Assembly (NCBI GenBank): GCA_039177555.1
Contig: JBCDFV010000010.1
Coordinates: forward strand, 61,413-125,412
Direction of reading: 5' to 3'
Source: JANQGH01 sp039177555
Lineage (GTDB): Bacteria; Pseudomonadota; Alphaproteobacteria; DSM-16000; Inquilinaceae
DNA: 64,000 nucleotides
Below, one piece after another: positions 55,209 to 62,719 of this stretch. Position 1 is the first letter of the stretch; every line of letters begins with the position of its first letter. Below the pieces are notes generated by a model. The model did no database searches, was not told where the DNA came from, and worked only from the letters and a program-made list of their open reading frames with translations. The translations under genes and the position numbers were made by a program.

Positions 55209-56830
55209 TGACCGTGTCCACCGGCGCGCAGGCGCCCACCTGGCAGATCCATAAGCCGGCCGTGACCAGCGAGCACGGGCTGGTCGCCGCACAGAACTGG
55301 CTGGCCGCCGAGGCGGGCGCGGCGGTGCTGGCACGGGGCGGCAACGCCATCGACGCGGCGGTCACGACGGTCCTGACCTTGAGCGTGGTCGAACCGTGGC
55401 TGAGCGGTATCGGCGGCGGCGGTTTTCTGCTGCGTGCCGACGGCGCTACCGGCGCGGTCGACGCGCTTGACTTCTCGCTGGTGGCACCGGCCGATCTCGA
55501 CACCAGCCGCTATCGCCTGATCGGCGGGCGCGACGGCGAATGGTTCGACTGGCCGGCGGTCGAGGACGATCGCAACATCATCGGGCCGGAATCGATCTGC
55601 GTGCCCGGCACGATCGCCGGCATGGCCGAGGCCCTGAACCGGTTCGGCACGATCAGTTTCGCCGAGGCGCTGGCGCCGTCGATCGCCCATGCGGAACGGG
55701 GGCTAGGCATCGACTGGTTCGCCGCCCTGGCCCTGTCGATCGACCAGCCGGGCCTGGCGCGGTATCCCGCATCGGCAGCCTTGTTCCTGCCGACGGGGCA
55801 GGTGCCGAAGGTAGTCAGCGGCGCCAATGGCGGCCCGTCCCACCTGCCGATGCGCCAAAAGCAGCGCTTCCTTGAGGCGCTGTCCGATCAGGGGCCGCGC
55901 GCGTTCTACGAGGGCAACTTGGCCGAGGGCCTGGTCCGCGACCTTCAGGCTGCCGGGTGCGCCATGAGCCTGGCCGACCTGGCGAACTACAAGGCGCGCT
56001 GGACCGATACGGACAGCCTCGACTATGGCGGCGTCGACATCCGGACGGCCAGCGGTCTCAACGGCGGCGCCTCCCTCTTGCGCGCGCTGACCCATCTCAG
56101 CGAGTTGATGACGGCGGTCGATCGCAAGTCCCCGCCAGGCCCGGAGGCGGCGCACGCCTATGCCCGAGCCATTCGCGGATCGTACGAGCATCGGCTGACC
56201 AAGCTGGGGCACGCCGCCGATCCTGGCACCGCTGGGCCTGACTGCACCACCCATGTCAGCGTGGTCGATCGCGACGGCACCATGGTCTCGGTGACCAATA
56301 CGCTGCTGTCGCGCTTCGGGTCGAAATTCGTGGCGCCGTCCGGCGGGTTTCTGTTCAACAACGGCATGATGTGGTTCGACCCGCGACCCGGTCAGCCGAA
56401 CTCGATCGCGCCCGGCAAACGGCCGCTGACCAACATGGCGCCGGTGGTCGGCCTGCGGGACGGCAAGCCGGCCCTGGCCATCGGCGCGGCCGGCGGCCGC
56501 CAGATCTTTCCGGCACTGGTGCAATTGCTCTCGTACCAGCTCGATTTCGGCATGGACCTGGAAACGGCGTTTCACCATCCGCGATTGGACGCCAGCCAGC
56601 CGACCATCATCGTCGACGCGGCCGCCGACCCGCGCATCGCCGGCCGCCTGGCCCGCGACTTTCCGGTCAGCGTGGTGGAAAACACGCTCTACCCGGTCGC
56701 CTTCGCCGTGCCCTCGGCGGTCAGCCGCGACACCGGCACCGGCATGAATTGCGGCATGGCCCACCCCTTGTCCCCCTGGGCGAGTGTCGAAATCGGCGAG
56801 CCGACAGGCGTAGACGGCGGCGATGCCTGA
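55208..56830 (+). CDS. Gamma-glutamyltransferase family protein, cytoplasmic
   Basis: A 540-residue Ntn hydrolase made as a proenzyme. The autocleavage nucleophile is Thr347 in DCTTHVSVVDRDG; SGIGGGGFLL (residues 66-75) and GRQIFPALVQLL (C-terminal half) are family motifs. Most GGTs are periplasmic, but this one starts MTVSTGAQAPTWQIHKP without a signal. Thus it probably cleaves or transfers a gamma-glutamyl group after import. Start and upstream stop overlap (TGATG). It overlaps the DppD gene by eight bases. Confidence 0.9.
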   Translation: MTVSTGAQAPTWQIHKPAVTSEHGLVAAQNWLAAEAGAAVLARGGNAIDAAVTTVLTLSVVEPWLSGIGGGGFLLRADGATGAVDALDFSLVAPADLDTSRYRLIGGRDGEWFDWPAVEDDRNIIGPESICVPGTIAGMAEALNRFGTISFAEALAPSIAHAERGLGIDWFAALALSIDQPGLARYPASAALFLPTGQVPKVVSGANGGPSHLPMRQKQRFLEALSDQGPRAFYEGNLAEGLVRDLQAAGCAMSLADLANYKARWTDTDSLDYGGVDIRTASGLNGGASLLRALTHLSELMTAVDRKSPPGPEAAHAYARAIRGSYEHRLTKLGHAADPGTAGPDCTTHVSVVDRDGTMVSVTNTLLSRFGSKFVAPSGGFLFNNGMMWFDPRPGQPNSIAPGKRPLTNMAPVVGLRDGKPALAIGAAGGRQIFPALVQLLSYQLDFGMDLETAFHHPRLDASQPTIIVDAAADPRIAGRLARDFPVSVVENTLYPVAFAVPSAVSRDTGTGMNCGMAHPLSPWASVEIGEPTGVDGGDA

Positions 56831-57806
56831 AGCCCAACCCGTCCTGGAGGTCGAGGGGCTGGGCATCGCCATCAACGGCTTGCCGACCGTCGATGGGCTG
56901 AGCCTGTCGGTCGGCCGTGGCGAGACCGTCGCGCTGGTCGGCGAGAGCGGTTGTGGCAAGTCGATTTCCGCCCTTGCCGTGATGGGCCTGCTGCCCGGCG
57001 TCGCCAACCGCACGGACGGGCACATCCGGCTGGAAGACCAGGACCTCACCGCGCTGGACGAACCGGCCATGGCCAAGCTGCGCGGCGACGCCATGGCGAT
57101 GATCTTCCAGGAACCGACCTCGTCGCTGAACCCTCTGATGCGTGTCGGCCATCAGATCACCGAGAGCCTGGAGATCCATCGCGGCCTGTCCGGCCGGCGC
57201 GCGCGCCAGGCGGCCCTGGACATGCTGGACCAGGTCGGCATCCCGAACCCGGAGACGCGGTACGACCAGTTTCCGTTCGAACTGTCCGGCGGCATGTGCC
57301 AGCGCATCATGATCGCCACGGCCCTGATCTGCGAGCCGCGCCTGCTGATCGCCGACGAGCCGACCACGGCCCTGGACGTGACCATCCAGGCCCAGATCCT
57401 GGAGCTGATGAAGCGGCTGCGCGAGGAAACCGGCACCGCGCTGTTGCTGATCACCCACGATATGGGCGTGGTCGCCGACATGGCCGACCGGGTGGTGGTG
57501 ATGTATGCCGGCCGCGCGGTTGAGACCGCCGATGTCGACGATCTGTTCGACCGGCAGGGGCACCCCTATACGCGCCTTCTCATGGGCTCGATCCCCACTC
57601 TGGACGGCGCGCGCAAGACCCGGCTGGCGGCGATCCCCGGCACCGTGCCCGATATCGCCAACTGGCCGGAGGGCTGTCGCTTCGCCCCCCGCTGCCCGCT
57701 GGCTAGCGATATCTGCGGGACGACGCAGCCGTCGCTGACCGCCTTCGCCGGGCCGAGCCACCGGTCCGCCTGTCATCACGCCAATGCCGTGGAGAGCCTG
57801 ACGTGA
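56823..57806 (+). CDS. Peptide-type ABC transporter ATP-binding protein (DppD family)
   Basis: A 327-residue ATPase. Walker A GESGCGKS (about residues 40-47), Q-loop IFQEPTSSLNPLM, signature ELSGGMCQRIMIA and Walker B LLIADEPTTALDVTIQAQ are intact. The C-terminal Cys-rich extension (GCRFAPRCPLASDIC) is typical of OppD/DppD. The signature has Cys in place of the usual Arg/Gln after GGM, a harmless-looking variation. Confidence 0.95.
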   Translation: MPEAQPVLEVEGLGIAINGLPTVDGLSLSVGRGETVALVGESGCGKSISALAVMGLLPGVANRTDGHIRLEDQDLTALDEPAMAKLRGDAMAMIFQEPTSSLNPLMRVGHQITESLEIHRGLSGRRARQAALDMLDQVGIPNPETRYDQFPFELSGGMCQRIMIATALICEPRLLIADEPTTALDVTIQAQILELMKRLREETGTALLLITHDMGVVADMADRVVVMYAGRAVETADVDDLFDRQGHPYTRLLMGSIPTLDGARKTRLAAIPGTVPDIANWPEGCRFAPRCPLASDICGTTQPSLTAFAGPSHRSACHHANAVESLT

Positions 57807-58780
57807 CGGAGGCCCCGTTGCTGACGACCGACGGCCTCGCCGTGCATTTCCCCATCCGCGGCGGCCTGATGGGCCGGCCGAAAGGATGGGTGCGCGCGGT
57901 CGATGGCGTGACGCTGAGCGTGCGGGCCGGCGAGACCCTCGCCCTGGTCGGCGAAAGCGGTTGCGGCAAGACCACCACCGGCATGGCCGTCATGGGCATG
58001 ACCAGATCAACCGGCGGGCAGGTCGTCTTCGATGGCGAGCCGGTGTTCGACGCCAAGGGCGACGTTTCGCGCAAGGTCCGGCGCGAGATGCAGCTTGTGT
58101 TCCAGGACCCGTTCTCCGCATTGAACCCGCGCATGCCGATCGGCGAGAGCATAGGCGAGCCGCTGCGCCTGGTGCCCGGCCTGACGGCGCGCGACCGGCG
58201 CGACCGGGTCGCCGAGGTGCTGGAGCGGGTCGGCCTCAGCGCCGCCCAAGCCGACCGCATGCCCAACGAGTTTTCCGGCGGCCAGCGCCAGCGCATCGTG
58301 ATCGCCCGTGCCATCGCGCCGGAGCCGCGCCTGATCGTCTGCGACGAGCCGGTTTCGGCCCTGGACGTTTCGGTCCGGTCTCAGATCCTGAACCTGCTGA
58401 TGGACCTGCAGGCGGAGTTCGGGCTGACCTACCTGTTCATCAGCCACGATTTGTCGGTCGTGCGTCATATCTCCGACCGGGTTGCGGTGATGTATCTGGG
58501 CCGCATCGTCGAACAGGCGACGACGGACGCCCTGTTCGACGCACCGTGCCACCCCTATACCGAAGCGCTGATGACCGCGATCCCCCTGCCCGACCCCAAG
58601 GCGCAACGGGCCCGCCAGCGCATCATTCTGGAGGGCGACCTGCCGAGCCCAAGCGATCCCCCGGCGGGCTGTCGGTTTTCGACACGGTGCCCGCTGGCCG
58701 AGGATCGCTGCTCCCTGGAAGATCAGCATCTGGCGATGACCGCCGAGGCCCACGAGGTGGCGTGCTGGAAGCGCGTCTGA
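57803..58780 (+). CDS. Peptide-type ABC transporter ATP-binding protein (DppF family)
   Basis: A 325-residue ATPase pairing with the DppD-type subunit. Walker A GESGCGKTTTG (about residues 51-61), VFQDPFSALNPRM, EFSGGQRQRIVIARA, LIVCDEPVSALDVSVRSQ and the C-terminal GCRFSTRCPLAEDRC are visible. It overlaps the previous gene by four bases and ends the operon. Confidence 0.95.
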   Translation: MTEAPLLTTDGLAVHFPIRGGLMGRPKGWVRAVDGVTLSVRAGETLALVGESGCGKTTTGMAVMGMTRSTGGQVVFDGEPVFDAKGDVSRKVRREMQLVFQDPFSALNPRMPIGESIGEPLRLVPGLTARDRRDRVAEVLERVGLSAAQADRMPNEFSGGQRQRIVIARAIAPEPRLIVCDEPVSALDVSVRSQILNLLMDLQAEFGLTYLFISHDLSVVRHISDRVAVMYLGRIVEQATTDALFDAPCHPYTEALMTAIPLPDPKAQRARQRIILEGDLPSPSDPPAGCRFSTRCPLAEDRCSLEDQHLAMTAEAHEVACWKRV

Positions 58781-58868
58781 GGGACGAGCGAGCACCGACC
58801 GCGCAGTCGTTTCCCGTTGCAAGTGTGTTGCCGGTTGCGCCCCAAAAGCGACCACGGCAGGATTAGCC

Positions 58869-58885
58869 GGCCGGATGGTCCGGCC
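58869..58885 (+). terminator. GC hairpin downstream of the peptide ABC operon
   Basis: GGCCGGA (58869-58875) and TCCGGCC (58879-58885) pair perfectly around a TGG loop, 89 bases after the last gene. There is no T-run, so it is a weak terminator candidate or a processing stem. Confidence 0.35.
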
Positions 58886-58944
58886 CGAAGGCATGCTGTT
58901 ACATCAGCATCGCGATCGACGTTCGCTTGGGGGAGCGACCTTTG

Positions 58945-59313
58945 ATGAGATACACGCGCATCCTACAGACCGGAATCGTGGCCGCATCGCTTACCGGCGT
59001 GGCCCCAGCCAGCGTCGCCCAGATATCCGGTGACCCCGAAGCGGGGCAGACCGTCGCCGTTCAGCAATGCGCCCAATGCCACGCGGTGCTGCCGGGAGAA
59101 GGCGTCTTGGTGAACCCCGACCCGTTGCCCTTTGACGGCGCCGGGGCGCTCGCGTTTGAGGACATTGCGAACACGCCCGGCGTAACGGCCATGGCGCTGT
59201 CGGCCTGGATGACCTCAATCCATCCGACCATGCCGCAGATCCTGCTGAGCGAGGACGACCTGAACGACGTCATCGCCTACATTCTGAGCCTCGACGCCGA
59301 ACAGGACATCTAG
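58945..59313 (+). CDS. Small periplasmic c-type cytochrome
   Basis: A 122-residue secreted protein with a signal peptide ending near AQISGD (about residues 24-30), one haem-binding motif CAQCH (Cys42, Cys45, His46) and a probable axial methionine in HPTMPQILL. It ends with a helix DVIAYILSL typical of class I cytochromes c. The ATG at 58945 is preferred: GGGGGAG lies about 10 bases upstream, and a TTG six codons earlier adds nothing conserved. Electron partner unknown. Confidence 0.88.
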   Translation: MRYTRILQTGIVAASLTGVAPASVAQISGDPEAGQTVAVQQCAQCHAVLPGEGVLVNPDPLPFDGAGALAFEDIANTPGVTAMALSAWMTSIHPTMPQILLSEDDLNDVIAYILSLDAEQDI

Positions 59314-59367
59314 TCCGGTCCTATCAGACACAGGGTCCGTTGGTCGCAGAGCCGACGCTTAACGGGC

Positions 59368-59823
59368 CTATTTCACCAGGATGCAGGTGCAGGGCGCCAG
59401 ATGCGAGACCTTGTGCGAAACGCTGCCCAGCAGCAGCGCGGCCGCGTCGCTGATCCCCCGGCTGCCCATGACGATCATCGAGGCGTCGAGCGAGTCCGCC
59501 GCGTCAAGGATGGCGCGTGACGGCCGGCCCTCCGCGCTGCGACTGGACACCGCCTCGTAACCGGCATCCCGGACGCGCTTTTCGCCCGTGCGGGTCAACG
59601 CATCACCGATCTGGCGCGCGGCATGAAACAGGGCGTCTTCTTCCTGCACACTGATGCCCTCGACCTTGGCAAACGCTTTCAGCCCGTCGGGCAGCGGCTC
59701 GTAGGGCATGGCGTGAAAGACGACGATCTCAGCGTCGCGGTTGCGTGCGAGTTCGACCGCCAGATCCAGTGCTTTCCAGCCATGGTCCGAACCATCGATC
59801 GGGACCAGGATTCTGTTCGCCAT
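59368..59823 (-). CDS. Universal stress protein (UspA family, single domain)
   Basis: A 151-residue Usp protein: NRILVPIDGSDHGWKALDLAVELA at the start and MGSRGISDAAALLLGSVSHKVSHLA near the C-terminus, which matches the ATP-binding G-x2-G-x9-G-S pattern. The ATG at 59823 follows AAGGA; a start at 59880 is unlikely. It converges on the cytochrome gene. The 292 bases up to the hibernation-factor gene show no clear feature. Confidence 0.92.
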   Translation of the reverse strand: MANRILVPIDGSDHGWKALDLAVELARNRDAEIVVFHAMPYEPLPDGLKAFAKVEGISVQEEDALFHAARQIGDALTRTGEKRVRDAGYEAVSSRSAEGRPSRAILDAADSLDASMIVMGSRGISDAAALLLGSVSHKVSHLAPCTCILVK

Positions 59824-60115
59824 GTTGCGATTCCTTCTTTCTTTTCCGGGTCTTGGCTGCGCTCGTCGCGTCATGCGCAAGGAGGCACGCGCGGGGCAGC
59901 TGTCCGAGGCTAGGCCCCGGGTCGCGGCCCGGCCTTGACGACGGTCAACCGCGTACGCTGCGACGGGCCAGCCAGAAAAAGCCAGGCACGTGGCAATGCA
60001 GCAAGCGGGGCCGGATTGATCACGCTCAATGCAGGGCCCTTGCCCCCATGGTCACGTGGACGGTAGAAGCACTGAAGATGCTTAACCCGGCTTAGGAAGA
60101 AGGACCTTGGCGCCG

Positions 60116-60472
60116 ATGCAATCACCGTTGGAAATCAACTTTCGCAACATGGACCGATCCGACGCGGTCGAGGCGCGCGTGCGCGAACACGCCGAGAAGC
60201 TGGAACAGATCTTCGATCGCATCACAAGCTGCCGCGTCGTCGTCGAGGCGACCCACCGGCATCAGCACAAGGGCTTCCTCTACCATGTGAGCATCGATAT
60301 CGGCGTGCCCGGCACGATGGTCGTCGTCGATCGCGATCCGGGTAAGAACCACGCGCATGAGGATGTCTATGTTGCCGTGCGCGACGCCTTCAAGGCCGCG
60401 CGCCGCCGGTTGGAGGATCACTCAGAACGCCGGGCCGGCAAGGTGAAGACCCATGAGGCGCCGCCGACGTGA
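60116..60472 (+). CDS. hpf: Ribosome hibernation promoting factor, short form (HPF/YfiA)
   Basis: A 118-residue protein of the S30AE family that binds the 30S decoding site in stationary phase. LEINFRNMDRSDAVEARVREHAEKLEQIFDRITSCRVVVE (first 45 residues) and EDVYVAVRDAFKAARRRLED (about residues 80-99) are typical. It lacks the C-terminal dimerisation domain of long HPF, which many alphaproteobacteria have. AAGGA precedes the ATG. Confidence 0.88.
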   Translation: MQSPLEINFRNMDRSDAVEARVREHAEKLEQIFDRITSCRVVVEATHRHQHKGFLYHVSIDIGVPGTMVVVDRDPGKNHAHEDVYVAVRDAFKAARRRLEDHSERRAGKVKTHEAPPT

Positions 60473-60562
60473 GCCGTCGTGTGAAGCCGCTTGCCGATAA
60501 CGGCTAAGACGGCCGAACGAGACAAGCACCGTCGCTACCGGAACAAAAGCACAGTCATCCGC

Positions 60563-62085
60563 TTAGTCCGTCAGGGCGAGCACGGCGCGGATGTTGCTTA
60601 GGCTTTGATCGATCGATCCGGACACGTCGACTTTCCGCCATTCGAGGTCGACAAGGCCGCGCTTCGCCTGGCGTTCCAGCACGTCGACGGTGGCGTCGGA
60701 CGCATCTTGGCCGCGCCTGACAAGTCGGTCCCGCAAGGTGGCAAGTGGCGCGTCGAGCCAAAGGCCGATGAATTCGGCCCCGGCCGTGCGATCGGCCAGC
60801 GCCTTCGCCGCCACGCGGTCGCGATCGTCCAGGAAGGTCGCGTCGAGAATCACCGACTGGCCGCCGGCCAGCGCCCGGCCGGCGCATTCCAGCATCTCCA
60901 CATAGACCTGTTCGCGCACCGCCGGCCGGTAGGCGTCGGTGCTGAGATGCTGGCCCAAGGCGACGCCATAATCGCGCTTGCGGATCACGTCGCTGCGCAG
61001 CACGGCCGCGCCCCAGCCATGCCGATCTCAGAGGCAAGCGCTGCCGCCAAGGTCGACTTACCCGAACCCGACAGCCCGCCAAGCGCGATCAGGCGGGGTT
61101 GCGATGTCTTGTCCAGGAACGAGACCGCCAATCGTTCAAGGCGTTCGACCCGCGCGGTTCGGCCGTCGCTCGGGGGCCCGAGGGCAGCCGCCATCGCGCG
61201 GATGGCCGCCCTGAAGGACAGGAACAGCGGCAACAGACGCAAGCCGTCATAGTCCCCGGTGAGGGCCAGATAGCGGTTGATCAGCCGGTTGGCCAGGTCG
61301 CGCCTGCCGTGATGCAGCAGGTCCATGAGCGGAAAGGCGAGGTCGTACAGCACATCGCCGGACGCAATGTCATCGCTGAACTCAATCGCGTCGAACGGCG
61401 TCGGCCGGCCATCGACCAGGCAAATGTTGGCCAGGTGCATGTCGCCATGGATGTGCCTGACAAAACCCTGGCGCCGGCGCATCTCCAAATCCTCTGCATG
61501 CCGCCTGATGGCCAGTTTGACGTCGGCGACCCAGCGACGGGCATCGTCAGCATCTCGCCCGTGGTCGCGCAGGCGCAGCAGAATCCTGCCGATGTAGGTG
61601 CGAAAGAACCGAAACTGCCGGACCGGCGACTGGTCGGGCCGCCGTTCGCACCGCGCATGCGCAAGGGCGACACGGTCCGCCAGACCCTCGACCAAGGCAA
61701 CCGACAGTTCGCCGCTGCGGGTCAACTGGTCGAACTGCGTGCTGCGATCGAACCGGGCCATTTCGACCAGCCATTCGACCGGCTGGCCCTGTCCGCCAAG
61801 ACGAAAACAACCGTCGACCCGCACGACGGGGACCAGCCCCAGATAGAGGTCCGGCGCCATCACCCGGTTGGCCTCGATCTCGCGTTGGCAATAGCGATGC
61901 CTGAGCGCCAGGGTGGAATAGTCCAGAAAGTCCAGCTTGACCGCGCGCTTCATCTTGTAGGCACGATCGCCCGCCAGAAACACGTGCGAGATATGGGTGT
62001 CGATACGCTCGACCGGTCGGCCGCCGAAGGCCGCGCCCGACTGAAGAAACGCGACAACGGCGCTTTGATCGGCGTCGCTGATCAC
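60563..62085 (-). pseudogene. APH/AAA bifunctional kinase-like gene, frameshifted after the P-loop
   Basis: The family protein is about 510 residues: an aminoglycoside-phosphotransferase-like domain followed by a P-loop kinase domain. From 62085 the first frame encodes the APH part (HIHGDMHLANICLVDGRPTPFDAIEF, about residues 214-239) and the Walker A GGLSGSGKST (336-345), then hits TGA at 60985. The rest (LRSDVIRKRDYGVA to the end at 60563) continues in another frame. One missing base near 61005-61020, in a GC-rich run, reconciles them and gives about 507 codons. It may be a genuine mutation or a sequencing error. The function is unknown. Confidence 0.82.
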
Positions 62086-62193
62086 GGCTGATGACAGGGG
62101 CGGTGCGGCTGAGACATAGCTGTTCGATCCTAGTCACCGTGGTGCGGCGAACGCGATGCGGTCCAAGGTCACGTGCCGGCGGGGCACCAAGCC

Positions 62194-62628
62194 TCAAGCG
62201 CCCGCGATCTTGGCCAAGCACGCCCTCAGCACGGCATTTTCCTCGGCGGAGAACTGCCGGGCGACCGTCGCGTCGTAGGTTCGCGCGGCCGAGAACAGAT
62301 CCCTGAACGCCGCCCGTCCGCTCGGGGTGAGGGACAGCGTTTCGTTGCGCTTGTCCGCCTCCACGACGGTGCGCTTGATGAAGCGCTTCTTTTCCAACGC
62401 CTTCACCGCCCGGCTGACCTTCGTCTTGTGGGTCATGGAACGGTCGCAGATCTCCGTCGCCGTCATGTCGCCATACCGGCCGAGATGGAACACCACGCGC
62501 CACTCCGTGCGCAGCATGCCATAGCGACGCCGATAGTAGGTCTGGAACTCGCGGCTGGTCACCTCGGCCGCCTGGTTCAGCAGATAGGGCAGGAAGTCCT
62601 TCAGGTCGAACGCATCCTTTTCGGTCAT
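62194..62628 (-). CDS. MarR family transcriptional regulator
   Basis: A 144-residue winged-helix regulator: LPYLLNQAAEVTSREFQTYYRRRYGMLRTEWRVVFHLGRYGDMTATEICDRSMTHKTKVSRAVKALEKKRFIKR spans the dimer helix, the recognition helix and the wing. The ATG at 62628 is the conventional start (MTEKDAFDLKDFL); an in-frame start at 62808 would run into hmgA. It is divergent from hmgA and probably represses tyrosine/homogentisate degradation genes; the inducer is not visible. Confidence 0.9.
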   Translation of the reverse strand: MTEKDAFDLKDFLPYLLNQAAEVTSREFQTYYRRRYGMLRTEWRVVFHLGRYGDMTATEICDRSMTHKTKVSRAVKALEKKRFIKRTVVEADKRNETLSLTPSGRAAFRDLFSAARTYDATVARQFSAEENAVLRACLAKIAGA

Positions 62629-62644
62629 GAAGCGACATTGTACC

Positions 62645-62695
62645 TTGTTAGTTACAAAAGCAACTAATATGTCCTTAGCATTCAATATGTCCTTA
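62645..62695. promoter_or_regulatory. hmgA/MarR divergent control region with inverted and direct repeats
   Basis: TTAGTT (62648-62653) and AACTAA (62662-62667) form an inverted repeat inside the spacer of a promoter TTGTTA (62645-62650) N17 TATGTC (62668-62673). An exact 12-base direct repeat AATATGTCCTTA occurs at 62666-62677 and 62684-62695, 18 bases apart. The position fits repression by the adjacent MarR protein. Confidence 0.5.
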
Positions 62696-62719
62696 AGAGC
62701 TAGCCAGGAGGATTTGGAG

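Noticed and set aside
59975..60000. A sigma-54-like GGCACG...GC sequence upstream of the hibernation-factor gene
   Set aside because: The distance between the GG and GC elements is one base too long and the second half does not read TTGC; I do not support a sigma-54 promoter.
59824..60115. 292-base gap tested for an RNA gene or extra small protein
   Set aside because: No tRNA-like fold, no conserved reading frame with a ribosome site, and no strong hairpin were seen.
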